Shown: piece by piece, positions 51,242 to 60,859 of the stretch
Position numbering within the stretch: the first letter of the stretch is position 1
Layout: each line of letters starts with the position of its first letter
From: Pseudomonas tritici
GTDB taxonomy: Bacteria; Pseudomonadota; Gammaproteobacteria; Pseudomonadales; Pseudomonadaceae
Assembly (NCBI RefSeq): GCF_014268275.3
Contig: NZ_CP077084.1
Location: 5,700,501-5,764,500 of the forward strand
Reading direction: 5' to 3'
Length of the DNA stretch: 64,000 bases
Notes under the pieces: model-generated
The model's database searches: none
Told to the model about the DNA's origin: nothing
Seen by the model: the letters and a program-made list of their open reading frames with translations, nothing else
Translations under genes and position numbers: made by a program

Positions 51242-54200
51242 ATGAACCTTCCTGAATCCACCGACAGCGCATTGAACGGCTTCCACCCCGCCGTCAGTGC
51301 CTGGTTCCGCAGCACCTTCCCTTCGGTGACAAGCGCCCAGGCCCAGGCATGGCCGCTGATCCGCCAACGCCAATCGACGCTGATCGCCGCGCCCACCGGC
51401 TCCGGCAAGACACTCACAGCCTTTTTGGCGGTGCTGGATGACTTGGTCCAGCAAGGATTGGCGAACGGCGGGCAACTGCCGGATGAAACCCTGGTGGTCT
51501 ACGTGTCGCCGCTGAAGGCGCTGTCCAACGACATCCAGATCAACCTGCAGAATCCGCTTGCCGGGATCACTCAACACTTACAGAACCAGGGCCTGCCGCC
51601 GCTGGTGATCCGCACCGCCGTGCGCACGGGCGACACCCCGCAAAAAGACCGCGTGCAAATGCGCAAGCGCCCGCCGCACATTCTGGTGACCACCCCGGAA
51701 TCGCTCTACGTGCTGCTGGGCTCGGACTCCGGTCGGCAAATGCTCGCCAGCACGCGCACGGTGATCGTCGATGAAATCCACGCCATCGCGGCCGGCAAAC
51801 GTGGCAGCCATTTGGCGTTGAGCCTGGAGCGCCTACAAGCGCTGTGTGCCGAGCCGCTGACGCGCATTGGCTTGTCGGCCACGCAAAAGCCCATCGATGC
51901 GGTGTCACGTTTCCTGGTGGGTACGGGTCGCCCCTGCGCGATTGTGGACATTGGCCACGCGCGCCCGCGCGACCTGAATATCGAGGTGCCGCCGGTCCCG
52001 CTCTCGGCAGTAATGGCCAACGATGTGTGGGAGTTGGTCTACGACCGTCTCGCCGAATTGGCCCGCGAGCACCGCACCACGCTGGTGTTCGTCAACACCC
52101 GCCGTCTGGCCGAACGCCTGGCCCGGCATTTGAGCGAACGCCTGGGCAAAACCGCCGTGGCCGCTCACCACGGCAGCCTGGCCAAGGAAATGCGCCTGGA
52201 CGCCGAACAACGGCTCAAGGCCGGTGAGCTGCAAGTGCTGATCGCCACCGCGTCCCTGGAGCTGGGGATTGATATCGGCGACGTGGATTTGGTCTGTCAG
52301 ATCGGCTCGCCCGGCTCCATCAACGGTTTTCTGCAAAGAGTGGGACGCTCCGGCCACCAGGTCGGCGGCACACCCAAAGGTCGCTTGTTCGCCACCACGC
52401 GCGACGACTTGATCGAATGCGCCGCGCTGCTCGATTGCGTACGTCGGGGTGAGCTGGACACCTTGCACATACCGGTCGCGCCGTTGGACGTGCTGGCCCA
52501 ACAGATCATCGCCGAGGTCAGCGCCCAGGAATGGTCGGAGCAGGCCTTGCTCGACCTGATCCGCCGCGCCGCGCCCTACGCCGAGCTGGATGAACGCCAT
52601 TACCAAGCGCTGCTGCAGATGCTCAGCGACGGCTACAACGGCCGCCAGGGCATCCGCAGCGCCTACCTGCACCGCGACGCCCTGACCCGCACCCTGCGCG
52701 GTCGGCGCGGCGCCAAACTCACTGCCGTGACCAGCGGCGGCACCATTCCCGATAATGCCGACTACAGCGTGTTGCTCGAACCCCAGAGCCTGAACATCGG
52801 CAGCGTCAACGAAGACTTTGCAGTGGAAAGCATCGCTGGGGATATCTTCCAGCTCGGCAATACGTCCTACCGAATCCTGCGGGTCGACGCCGGCAAGGTG
52901 CGCGTCGAGGATGCCCATGGCCAGCCGCCGACCATTCCGTTCTGGCTCGGCGAAGCGCCGGGGCGCAGCAACGAATTGTCGGCGGCGGTGGCGCGCTTGC
53001 AGGGCCAATTGGACGCGCTGCTCAGCGCCACGCCCGGCAACCTGCAAGCCGCGCAGGACTGGCTCATCGAAACCCTCGGCCTGAACCGCGCCAGCGCCGA
53101 ACAAATCCTCGATTACCTGGCGCGCACACGCTTAGCCCTGAGCGCCCTGCCGTCCCAGGACACGTTGATCATGGAGCGTTTCTTCGACGCGTCCGGCGGC
53201 ACCCAACTGATCATCCACACGCCGTTCGGCAGCCGCGTCAACCGCGCCTGGGGCCTGGCCTTGCGCAAGCGTTTTTGCCGCACCTTCAATTTCGAATTGC
53301 AGGCCGCCGCCAGCGAAAATGCGATCGTGCTGTCGCTGTCCACCAGCCACAGTTTCGAGCTGGACGAGGTGTGGCGTTACCTCAACAGCCACAGCGCCGA
53401 ACATATCCTGATCCAGGCCGTGCTGGAGGCGCCGCTGTTCGGCGTGCGCTGGCGCTGGAATGCCGGTGTGGCCCTGGCATTACCGCGCTTTACCGGCGGG
53501 CGCAAGGTGGCGCCGCAGATCCAGCGCATGAAAAGCGAAGACCTGATCGCCAGTGTGTTTCCCGACCAGATCGCCTGCCTGGAAAACCTCGCCGGCGAGC
53601 GCGAAGTGCCTGAACACCCGCTGGTCGAGCAAACCCTCGACGACTGCCTGCACGACGCCATGGACAGCGAGGCCTGGCTGGCCCTGCTGCGGCGCATGGA
53701 GCGCGGCGACGTGCGCCTGATCAGTCGCGACCTGCCGGCGCCCTCGCCGATGGCCGCCGAAATACTCAGTGCGCGCCCCTATACTTTTCTTGACGATGCG
53801 CCGCTAGAAGAGCGCCGCACCCAGGCCGTGCTCAACCGACGCTGGAGCGACCCGCAAAGCACCGACGACCTCGGCGCGCTGGATGCTGACGCTATTGCCG
53901 GCGTGCGCGAAGAAGCCTGGCCGGCACCCAACGGGCTGGATGAAATGCATGAGGCGTTGATGAGCCTGGCGTGTATCGCCGCTGCCGAAGTCTCCCCGCC
54001 ATGGGCGCAATGGCTGCACGCCTTGGCCAAGAGCGGTCGTGCCTTTCAATTGCACAATGGCCTATGGGTTGCCGTTGAACGCTTGAGTTGCTTGCAGGCG
54101 ATCTACCCCAACGACTTGCCGCTGTTACCTGGTTTCGATGAGCCCTGGACCTTTGATGAGGCCGTGGTAGAAGTGCTGCGCGCACGCCTCGGTGGGTTCG

Positions 54201-55492
54201 GCCCGCTGAGCCTGAGCGAGATCGCCGCGCCATTGGCCTTGCCAGAAACTGACGTGCTCCAGGCGCTGGCCCGCCTGGAGCAGGAAGGCTATGTGTTACG
54301 CGGCCATTTCAGCCCTGCTGCCACTGAGGAGCAATGGTGCGAACGCCACCTGCTGGCGCGTATTCATCGCTATACAGTCAAGCGCCTGCGCCGGGAAATC
54401 GAGCCGGTGGCGCTGCAGGACTTCATGCGGTTTCTGTTCGATTGGCAGCACTTGTCCGACGGCACACGCGGTCAGGGCAGCGCGATGTTGCCGCAGATCG
54501 TCGCGCAGTTTGAAGGGTATGCCGCCGCCACGTCCGCCTGGGAGAGCGACCTGCTCAGCGCACGGCTCAAGGATTACGCCTCCACCTGGCTCGACGACCT
54601 GTGCCGCAGCGGCAAACTGGTGTGGACGCGTTTGAGCAACAAGGCCGGCGCCATGGCATTACGCAGTACGCCAGTGGTGTTACTGCCGCGCAGCCAGGTG
54701 GGACTGTGGAGCGGACTGACCGAACTCACCGACGCCACCACACTGTCGCCCAAGGCGCAGAAGGTGCATCAAGCCCTGCGCGACCACGGCGCGCTGTTTT
54801 TTGATGAGCTGGTGCACGAGGCCCACTTGCTGCGCAGCGAACTGGAAAGCGCCTTGCAGGAACTGGTCGGCGCCGGGCTGGTAAACGCCGACAGCTTCGC
54901 CGGCCTGCGCGCCCTGACCACACCCGCCAGCAAACGCCAGGCGCGCAGCAGTCGGCGTGGGCGCGGCGCGTTTATCGGCGGCATGGACGACGCCGGGCGC
55001 TGGGCCTTGGTGCGGCGTTCACCCACCGCCGCTGGCGCGCATTCGGCCGAGACGCTGGAGCATGTGGCAATGACCTTGCTGCGCCGCTATGGCGTGGTGT
55101 TCTGGCGGTTGCTCGAGCGTGAGGCGGATTGGCTACCAAGCTGGCGCGAGTTGCTGCGCACTTTTCATCGGCTGGAAGCACGCGGGGAGATTCGCGGGGG
55201 GCGGTTTGTCAGTGGGTTGGCGGGAGAACAGTTTGCGCTGCCGGAGGCGATCCCGTTGCTGCGTGAAGTGCGACGTCGGGCCCATGACGGCAGTTTGATT
55301 GTTGTGTGTGGGGCTGATCCGTTGAACTTGGTGGGTACGTTGTTGCCGGGTACCAAGGTGCCCGCGGTGAGTGGCAATCGGATCGTATATCGGGACGGGT
55401 TGCCGGCGGCGGTGATGGTGGCGGGCAAGCAGCAGGTGTTGATGGAGGTGGATCAGTTGGCGGTGCGGAATAAACTGATTAACCGTCCGTAA
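51242..55492 (+). CDS. lhr: Large helicase-related protein Lhr
   Basis: A 1416-residue superfamily 2 helicase. Motif I is IAAPTGSGKTLTAFLAVLDD (about 58-77), the DExH box is VIVDEIHAIAAGKRG, motif III is LSATQKP, and the second RecA domain has GIDIGDVDLVCQIGSPGSIN with QRVGRSGHQVGG. A winged helix, the Lhr beta-barrel and a long C-terminal extension of about 600 residues follow, as in the full-length Lhr-CTD form. Lhr is a 3'-5' DNA/RNA-DNA helicase linked to repair. The ATG at 51242 begins the conserved part. No ligase or nuclease partner genes are adjacent. Confidence 0.95.
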   Translation: MNLPESTDSALNGFHPAVSAWFRSTFPSVTSAQAQAWPLIRQRQSTLIAAPTGSGKTLTAFLAVLDDLVQQGLANGGQLPDETLVVYVSPLKALSNDIQINLQNPLAGITQHLQNQGLPPLVIRTAVRTGDTPQKDRVQMRKRPPHILVTTPESLYVLLGSDSGRQMLASTRTVIVDEIHAIAAGKRGSHLALSLERLQALCAEPLTRIGLSATQKPIDAVSRFLVGTGRPCAIVDIGHARPRDLNIEVPPVPLSAVMANDVWELVYDRLAELAREHRTTLVFVNTRRLAERLARHLSERLGKTAVAAHHGSLAKEMRLDAEQRLKAGELQVLIATASLELGIDIGDVDLVCQIGSPGSINGFLQRVGRSGHQVGGTPKGRLFATTRDDLIECAALLDCVRRGELDTLHIPVAPLDVLAQQIIAEVSAQEWSEQALLDLIRRAAPYAELDERHYQALLQMLSDGYNGRQGIRSAYLHRDALTRTLRGRRGAKLTAVTSGGTIPDNADYSVLLEPQSLNIGSVNEDFAVESIAGDIFQLGNTSYRILRVDAGKVRVEDAHGQPPTIPFWLGEAPGRSNELSAAVARLQGQLDALLSATPGNLQAAQDWLIETLGLNRASAEQILDYLARTRLALSALPSQDTLIMERFFDASGGTQLIIHTPFGSRVNRAWGLALRKRFCRTFNFELQAAASENAIVLSLSTSHSFELDEVWRYLNSHSAEHILIQAVLEAPLFGVRWRWNAGVALALPRFTGGRKVAPQIQRMKSEDLIASVFPDQIACLENLAGEREVPEHPLVEQTLDDCLHDAMDSEAWLALLRRMERGDVRLISRDLPAPSPMAAEILSARPYTFLDDAPLEERRTQAVLNRRWSDPQSTDDLGALDADAIAGVREEAWPAPNGLDEMHEALMSLACIAAAEVSPPWAQWLHALAKSGRAFQLHNGLWVAVERLSCLQAIYPNDLPLLPGFDEPWTFDEAVVEVLRARLGGFGPLSLSEIAAPLALPETDVLQALARLEQEGYVLRGHFSPAATEEQWCERHLLARIHRYTVKRLRREIEPVALQDFMRFLFDWQHLSDGTRGQGSAMLPQIVAQFEGYAAATSAWESDLLSARLKDYASTWLDDLCRSGKLVWTRLSNKAGAMALRSTPVVLLPRSQVGLWSGLTELTDATTLSPKAQKVHQALRDHGALFFDELVHEAHLLRSELESALQELVGAGLVNADSFAGLRALTTPASKRQARSSRRGRGAFIGGMDDAGRWALVRRSPTAAGAHSAETLEHVAMTLLRRYGVVFWRLLEREADWLPSWRELLRTFHRLEARGEIRGGRFVSGLAGEQFALPEAIPLLREVRRRAHDGSLIVVCGADPLNLVGTLLPGTKVPAVSGNRIVYRDGLPAAVMVAGKQQVLMEVDQLAVRNKLINRP

Positions 55493-55606
55493 CGTAGCAG
55501 CTGTCGAGCGCCAGCGAGGCTGCGTCGGCAGCACCGCCAAATTCGTGTCAGGCATATTATCGAGTCGCGTCCGACGCAGCCTCGCTGGCGCTCGACAGCT
55601 GCTACG
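55493..55606. repeat. Perfect 36-bp inverted repeat (REP-like)
   Basis: Positions 55493-55528 (CGTAGCAGCTGTCGAGCGCC...) are the exact reverse complement of 55571-55606, with a 42-bp spacer. It begins directly after the lhr stop codon and lies before the convergent channel gene. The sequence is of a Pseudomonas repeat family distinct from the GTGGGAG REPs and may terminate both genes. Confidence 0.85.
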
Positions 55607-55617
55607 GGTTGTGAAGG

Positions 55618-57723
55618 TTACTGAGTCCGAGGCTGCTCCGTCAGCACCACCGAAGCCGGCACCTCTGCATCCGGTTCATCCCTCTGCGGCGCACGCTTGG
55701 GCAACAACACCTGCTGTGGATAAGTCTGCGCGAAGTGCACCTCGTCACAATTATCCACAAGCTTTTTCAGCCGCTGGTTAAACGCGCGACTCACCGCGTA
55801 TTGCCCGCCCGAGACCGTACGGAACTGCGCCGTCAGCACCACGCCGTTGAGGTCCATCTTGTCGACGCCAAACACCTCCAGCGGGCCTTGCAGGTTGTAC
55901 TTGAGGAACACATCATCGCGAATCGATTGCCCGGCCTCGCGGATCAATTCCACCGCCTTGTCCACGTCCGTGTCGTAGGTGAACTGCACTGAGAAGAATG
56001 CATAGGCAAACTGCCGCGACTGGTTGGTAACCGCCTTGATCTGCCCGAACGGCACCGAATGCACAAACCCCTTGCCGTCGCGCAGGCGCAGGGTACGGAT
56101 GGTCAGGCCTTCGACCGTGCCGGCGTGGCCGGAATCGAGCACTACCCAGTCGCCGATGGACAGGGTGTCTTCAATGATGATGAACAGCCCGGTGATCACA
56201 TCCTGCACCAGCTGCTGGGAACCAAAACCGATAGCCAGGCCAACCACGCCGGCACCGGCCAGCAGCGGTGCAACGTTGATGCCGAGGTTGGCCATGGTGG
56301 TGATTGCGCAAATCACCACCAGGATGATTTTCACCGCATTGCGCACCAGCGGCAGGATGGTTTTCACCCGGGTGCTGGGCTGGCGGCTCGAGCGTTTGTT
56401 GACCGGCGGTTTCAGCGCTTCCTGAATCGCCGTATCCAGGACCACCCAGAACAGCCAGGTCATCAGCAGGATCAAGCCAATGCTGCTGAGGGAATCGCTG
56501 ATCGCTCGACCGATCGAGTTGCGCTCGGCGAATTCAAACAGCGAGACGCCCCAGATACGCCCGAGGACTTCAATAAACCCGATCGCCATCGCGATACGCA
56601 AGATCGCGTGCAGCAAGCTGAGGAAACGCTCCTTGTAAGCACTGCTGCGCTGGATCGCCACTTGGCTGCGCGACTTGAACAGGTGTTGCAGCACAGTGCT
56701 CAGGAACACCGTGCCGATCAGCAAAATGGTGGTGAGCAGCGCGCAGCGCAGGGCTTTCTGATTATCGTCCCCGGCGCCGATCAGGTTGATCGCCGAAACC
56801 AGCACCATCAGCAGGATCGGCCAATACCAGAGCCCGGAAAATATCCGCAGCGATTGTTGCAACGCCGGGTGTTTAAGGCGCTGGGACAGCGCCCGATTAC
56901 GAATCAGGTGCGCGACCGGGCGACGCAGGCGAATCACCAGCATGCCGAAAATCACCGCCGCAAACAGGCCGGTAAACACCGCAATGCCGCTGGTGATATT
57001 GCCGCCGAACTGGCGGGCGATCTGCGGGCTGGTCAGCGCATCGCTGAGGGCGGCGAGGAACCCGATCATGAACAGTGGCTTTGGGCAGTAATCGCGGATG
57101 ATCTGCACGGCCGGGCGTTTATGCCCGACGTTAAACATCACGATCACGCACAGCAGGATGGACGTGGAGAAGATGCCGCTACTGGTCGCATAGGCAAAAC
57201 ACAACGCCAGCGCCCGGCCGATGGAGGTCGGCAAAAAATGACTGACGTAAAGCGTCAGCGGTAGACAGATCACGGCCGGGATCGTGTAGGGCATCAGATA
57301 GCCGAGTACGCCTTGCAAGCGTCCACGCCGTTCAACAAAGGGACGTTGACTGATACGCCTGACCAACATGCGCCCCAGGAAGGTCAAAAGCGCGAAGGCG
57401 CCGATCCAAACGCCGGACAACAGCAGGAAGTCCCCGGCCACGCTCCATGGCGAGCGGTCCGAGGGACGGTTGACCAGGCGCCCCACCTCATTGGCCGCAC
57501 GGTCGGCGCGCAGGCGCCAGGCGTCAAGGAGGTTCTGGTTGAGATCAAGCTTGTCCTGCACATCATCGATGCTGGAGCTGATGGCCCCGAGCAGGCCGCC
57601 CTCGACCAGGATTTCCGGCTTGGCCGGCGTTTCGGCTTCAGGCGCGGCCGCCGCGGCGTGCACTGCGCCGCTGCCGCAAAACAGCAGCGCGCCGAGCAGT
57701 AATGCAGTCTTTGAATTCAGCAA
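55618..57723 (-). CDS. Large MscS-type mechanosensitive channel (YbiO-like)
   Basis: A 701-residue protein. The signal peptide MLNSKTALLLGALLFCGSGAVHA leads to a periplasmic segment, about ten membrane helices, and a C-terminal MscS core: pore helix LLAGAGVVGLAIGFGSQQLV (about 495-514), DVITGLFIIIEDTLSIGDWV, then VHSVPFGQIKAVTNQSRQFA. YbiO-type channels open at moderate membrane tension. The TTG at 57723 was chosen because AAGGAG lies eight bases upstream and it opens the signal peptide; an upstream TTG at 57798 lacks both. Confidence 0.88.
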   Translation of the reverse strand: MLNSKTALLLGALLFCGSGAVHAAAAAPEAETPAKPEILVEGGLLGAISSSIDDVQDKLDLNQNLLDAWRLRADRAANEVGRLVNRPSDRSPWSVAGDFLLLSGVWIGAFALLTFLGRMLVRRISQRPFVERRGRLQGVLGYLMPYTIPAVICLPLTLYVSHFLPTSIGRALALCFAYATSSGIFSTSILLCVIVMFNVGHKRPAVQIIRDYCPKPLFMIGFLAALSDALTSPQIARQFGGNITSGIAVFTGLFAAVIFGMLVIRLRRPVAHLIRNRALSQRLKHPALQQSLRIFSGLWYWPILLMVLVSAINLIGAGDDNQKALRCALLTTILLIGTVFLSTVLQHLFKSRSQVAIQRSSAYKERFLSLLHAILRIAMAIGFIEVLGRIWGVSLFEFAERNSIGRAISDSLSSIGLILLMTWLFWVVLDTAIQEALKPPVNKRSSRQPSTRVKTILPLVRNAVKIILVVICAITTMANLGINVAPLLAGAGVVGLAIGFGSQQLVQDVITGLFIIIEDTLSIGDWVVLDSGHAGTVEGLTIRTLRLRDGKGFVHSVPFGQIKAVTNQSRQFAYAFFSVQFTYDTDVDKAVELIREAGQSIRDDVFLKYNLQGPLEVFGVDKMDLNGVVLTAQFRTVSGGQYAVSRAFNQRLKKLVDNCDEVHFAQTYPQQVLLPKRAPQRDEPDAEVPASVVLTEQPRTQ

Positions 57724-57900
57724 AACACCGGGCTCCTTGAGGTAGGTCTGTAAGGAACTGACGGGTTTTGGCGCTGATCGTTCCCGTCTAGAACGCAATG
57801 CGCTGGGGCGTGCCGTCCGTAAGGCGCTGGAAACTTTCTCGCAAATCCCACAGTCATCCCTCCATGGAGGTCATTCGACCCATTAACCACGGGAGCAACC

Positions 57901-58827
57901 ATGTCCGCGATTCATATCGGCATTTCCGGCTGGCGCTACACGCCTTGGCGGGGGGATTTCTACCCCGAGGGCCTGACCCAGAAACGTGAGTTGCAGTTTG
58001 CGTCACGGGCGGTCAACAGCATCGAGATCAATGGTTCGTTCTACGCGCTGCAAACGCCGCAGCGCTATGCCGAGTGGTACGCCGATACGCCGGAGCAGTT
58101 CGTGTTCAGCGTCAAGGCACCGCGCTACATCACGCATATCCTGCGGTTACACGATGTGCACAAGCCCATGGCCAACTTTTTTGCCTCCGGCGTGCTGGAG
58201 CTCAAGGAGAAGCTGGGGCCGTTTCTTTGGCAATTCCCACCCAGTTTCACATTCGACCCACCGCTGTTTGAGGCTTTTCTCGCGCAGTTGCCCACCGATA
58301 CCCGACAAGCCGCCGCCCTCGCCCGCCAGCATGAATCGCGGGTCAATGGCAAAGCCAGCATGAACGCCCATGGCAAAAAACCGCTGCGCCACGCGGTCGA
58401 GATTCGCCATAAGAGCTTTGCCGTTCCGGAATTTGTGCAGATGCTCGACAAATACGGCGTGGCGTTGGTGGTCGCCGACACCGCCGGCAAGTGGCCGTAT
58501 CTGGAAGACGTGACCGCTGACTTCCTCTACCTGCGGCTGCACGGCGATAAAAAGCTCTACGCCAGCGGCTACACCGACGCAGCGCTTGAGCGCTGGGGCG
58601 ACCGGATCGAATGCTGGCGTCACGGCAAACAACCCTCAGACGCCCATCTGATCGACCCGAAACGCAAGCCGCGCGCGCGCAAGCAGCGCGACGTGTTCTG
58701 CTTCTTCGACAACGACATCAAGGTGCGCGCGCCCTTCGATGCGCGCCAATTGCTACAACGCTTCGAGCTGGATAAAGCATTGACCACTGAGCCCGGCAAA
58801 CTACCAGAATCGGGGGTGCTGCCATGA
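57901..58827 (+). CDS. DUF72 family protein
   Basis: A 308-residue TIM-barrel-like DUF72 protein: MSAIHIGISGWRYTPWRGDF, SIEINGSFYALQTPQRYAEW, FSVKAPRYITHI, HAVEIRHKSF and ADTAGKWPYLEDVTADFLYL are the family blocks. The enzymatic function is unknown. GGGAG precedes the ATG. It overlaps the following phosphatase-like gene by 4 bp (ATGA) and opens the four-gene chain with the ybhP, clsB and ybhN homologues. Confidence 0.9.
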   Translation: MSAIHIGISGWRYTPWRGDFYPEGLTQKRELQFASRAVNSIEINGSFYALQTPQRYAEWYADTPEQFVFSVKAPRYITHILRLHDVHKPMANFFASGVLELKEKLGPFLWQFPPSFTFDPPLFEAFLAQLPTDTRQAAALARQHESRVNGKASMNAHGKKPLRHAVEIRHKSFAVPEFVQMLDKYGVALVVADTAGKWPYLEDVTADFLYLRLHGDKKLYASGYTDAALERWGDRIECWRHGKQPSDAHLIDPKRKPRARKQRDVFCFFDNDIKVRAPFDARQLLQRFELDKALTTEPGKLPESGVLP

Positions 58828-59600
58828 CTCATCCGGAATTGATTCCCGTGACGCCCAACGTCGCCATCACGCGCTTCACGGTGCTGACGGTCAATATCCA
58901 CAAGGGTTTCACTGCCTTGAATCGACGCTTCATCCTGCCTGAGCTGCGTGAAGCGGTGCGCAGCGTGGGCGCCGACATGGTGTTCCTGCAAGAAATTCAC
59001 GGCACCCATGAGCGCCACCCCCAGCGCTTCAGCGACTGGCCAAACATGCCGCAGTACGAGTTCCTCGCTGACAGCATCTGGCCGCAGTTCGCTTACGGGC
59101 GCAATGCGGTCTACCCACACGGCGACCATGGCAATGCGCTGCTGTCGAAATTCCAGATCGTGCGCTACGACAACCTCGACATTTCCCAAAGCGGCCATGA
59201 AAACCGTGGCCTTTTGCATTGCGTGATGCGCCTGCCGGGCACCGGCCAAGAGGTGCATGCGATCTGCATTCACTTGGGGCTGCGCGAAGTGCACCGCCAG
59301 CAGCAATTGCGCTTGATCGAACAGCGCATCAGCGAAATTCCTGCCGACGCGCCGCTGGTGGTTGCCGGTGATTTCAACGATTGGCGCCAAAAGGCCGACC
59401 TGAGCCAGAGCGGCCTGAAGGAAGTATTCATCGAAACCCAGGGCAAACCCGCGCGCACCTTCCCGGCGCGCTTGCCTTTGCTGCCGCTGGACCGGATTTA
59501 TGTACGCAATTTGAAGGTGCATAACCCCCGAGTACTGACGACACGGCCCTGGTCCCATCTATCAGACCATGTCCCCCTGTCGGTGGAGATCGAGCTATGA
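58824..59600 (+). CDS. ybhP: Endonuclease/exonuclease/phosphatase-family protein (YbhP)
   Basis: A 258-residue EEP-fold hydrolase. LTVNIHKGF carries the first Asn/His pair, MVFLQEIHG the metal-binding glutamate, VVAGDFNDWR the Asp/Asn pair and LSDHVPLSVEIEL the C-terminal Asp-His. In E. coli ybhP lies directly before clsB and ybhN, and the same order occurs here with 4-bp overlaps at both ends. A phospholipid or phosphate-ester substrate is likely but not established. Confidence 0.9.
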   Translation: MTHPELIPVTPNVAITRFTVLTVNIHKGFTALNRRFILPELREAVRSVGADMVFLQEIHGTHERHPQRFSDWPNMPQYEFLADSIWPQFAYGRNAVYPHGDHGNALLSKFQIVRYDNLDISQSGHENRGLLHCVMRLPGTGQEVHAICIHLGLREVHRQQQLRLIEQRISEIPADAPLVVAGDFNDWRQKADLSQSGLKEVFIETQGKPARTFPARLPLLPLDRIYVRNLKVHNPRVLTTRPWSHLSDHVPLSVEIEL

Positions 59601-60859
59601 ACGTCGCTGTAGAACATATTTCCACCGACCAGCCGCCGGACCAAACCAAGGCACGTGACCTGGATTACGGCTGGCAGAGTGGCAACCAAGTCCAATTGCT
59701 GGAGAACGGCGAAGCGTACTTCCCTGAGGTGTTCACCGCACTGCGTGAAGCCCGGCGCGAGATCCTGCTGGAGACCTTCATTCTCTTCGAGGACAAAGTG
59801 GGTAATGAGCTGCATGGCATCCTGATCGAGGCGGCGCGCCGTGGGGTCAACGTGGTGGTCAGCCTGGATGGCTTTGGCTGCGGCGAACTGAACCCGTCGT
59901 TTCTCGGCGAGCTGGCCGAGGCCGGCGTTGCGGTGCAGATGTTCGACCCCGCGCCAAAGACCCTGGGCATTCGCACCAATTGGTTTCGCCGCCTGCACCG
60001 CAAGATCGTCGTAGTGGACGCGGAGGTGGCGTTCATCGGCGGAATCAATTTCTCCGCCGACCACCTGGGCGATTACGGTCCCGAGGCCAAGCAAGATTAC
60101 GCGGTGAAGGTGATCGGCCCGGCGGTAGCGGACTTGCATCATTTCGCCTTGGCCCAAAGCGGCCGCCAAGTACGCACGCGGCGCGGTTGGCGACGACGCC
60201 AGCAGCGGCCGGAGATCTGGTCGACCGATAAAGGCGACGGCCAGGTGCGCCTGATTTACCGCGACAACGCGCAGCATCGCGATGACATCGAAGAAGCGTA
60301 TATCCACGCCTTGAGCAAAACCCAGACACGCGCGGTGATCGCCAACGCCTACTTCTTCCCCGGTTACCGCCTGCTGCGGGAAATCCGCAATGCCGCGCGC
60401 CGTGGCGTGCACGTGCAATTGATCATGCAGGGCCAGCCCGATGTACTGCTGGCCAAGCTGGCGGCGCGCATGCTGTACGACTATTTGCTCAAGGACGGCG
60501 TGGTGATCCACGAGTATTGCCAGCGCCCACTGCACGGCAAAGTCGCACTGGTGGATGACGAATGGAGCACGGTGGGGTCGAGCAATCTGGACCCATTGAG
60601 CTTGTCGCTGAACCTGGAAGCCAACGTGTTGATTCGCGACCGTGCGTTCAATCAACAGCTGTATGAACGACTGGAAGCCCTGGCCAAAAACCACTGCCAG
60701 ACCATGCCGGAAAACCGCAAGCCGCGCCTGTGGCTCTGGCGTTTGACCGTGGGTTTCCTGGTGTTCCATGTGATGCGCCACTTTCCTGCGCTCACCGGCT
60801 GGTTGCCCGCGCACAAGCCGCGCTTGAAACCTTTTGAGGCTCAGCGCCATGACGTCTGA
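59597..60859 (+). CDS. clsB: Cardiolipin synthase B
   Basis: A 420-residue phospholipase-D superfamily enzyme with two HKD motifs: LHRKIVVVDAEVAFIGG (about 133) and LHGKVALVDDEWSTVGSSN (about 313). ClsB makes cardiolipin or phosphatidylglycerol at the inner membrane. It overlaps ybhP by 4 bp and the ybhN start by 11 bp. The C-terminal hydrophobic stretch WRLTVGFLVFHVMRHF could anchor it. Confidence 0.94.
   Translation: MNVAVEHISTDQPPDQTKARDLDYGWQSGNQVQLLENGEAYFPEVFTALREARREILLETFILFEDKVGNELHGILIEAARRGVNVVVSLDGFGCGELNPSFLGELAEAGVAVQMFDPAPKTLGIRTNWFRRLHRKIVVVDAEVAFIGGINFSADHLGDYGPEAKQDYAVKVIGPAVADLHHFALAQSGRQVRTRRGWRRRQQRPEIWSTDKGDGQVRLIYRDNAQHRDDIEEAYIHALSKTQTRAVIANAYFFPGYRLLREIRNAARRGVHVQLIMQGQPDVLLAKLAARMLYDYLLKDGVVIHEYCQRPLHGKVALVDDEWSTVGSSNLDPLSLSLNLEANVLIRDRAFNQQLYERLEALAKNHCQTMPENRKPRLWLWRLTVGFLVFHVMRHFPALTGWLPAHKPRLKPFEAQRHDV

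Noticed and set aside
51905..53104. 399-codon minus-strand frame opposite lhr
   Set aside because: Antisense shadow within the helicase gene.
56059..57264. 401-codon plus-strand frame opposite the MscS-type channel gene
   Set aside because: Antisense shadow; no membrane segments or motif, and Gln/His/Arg-rich.
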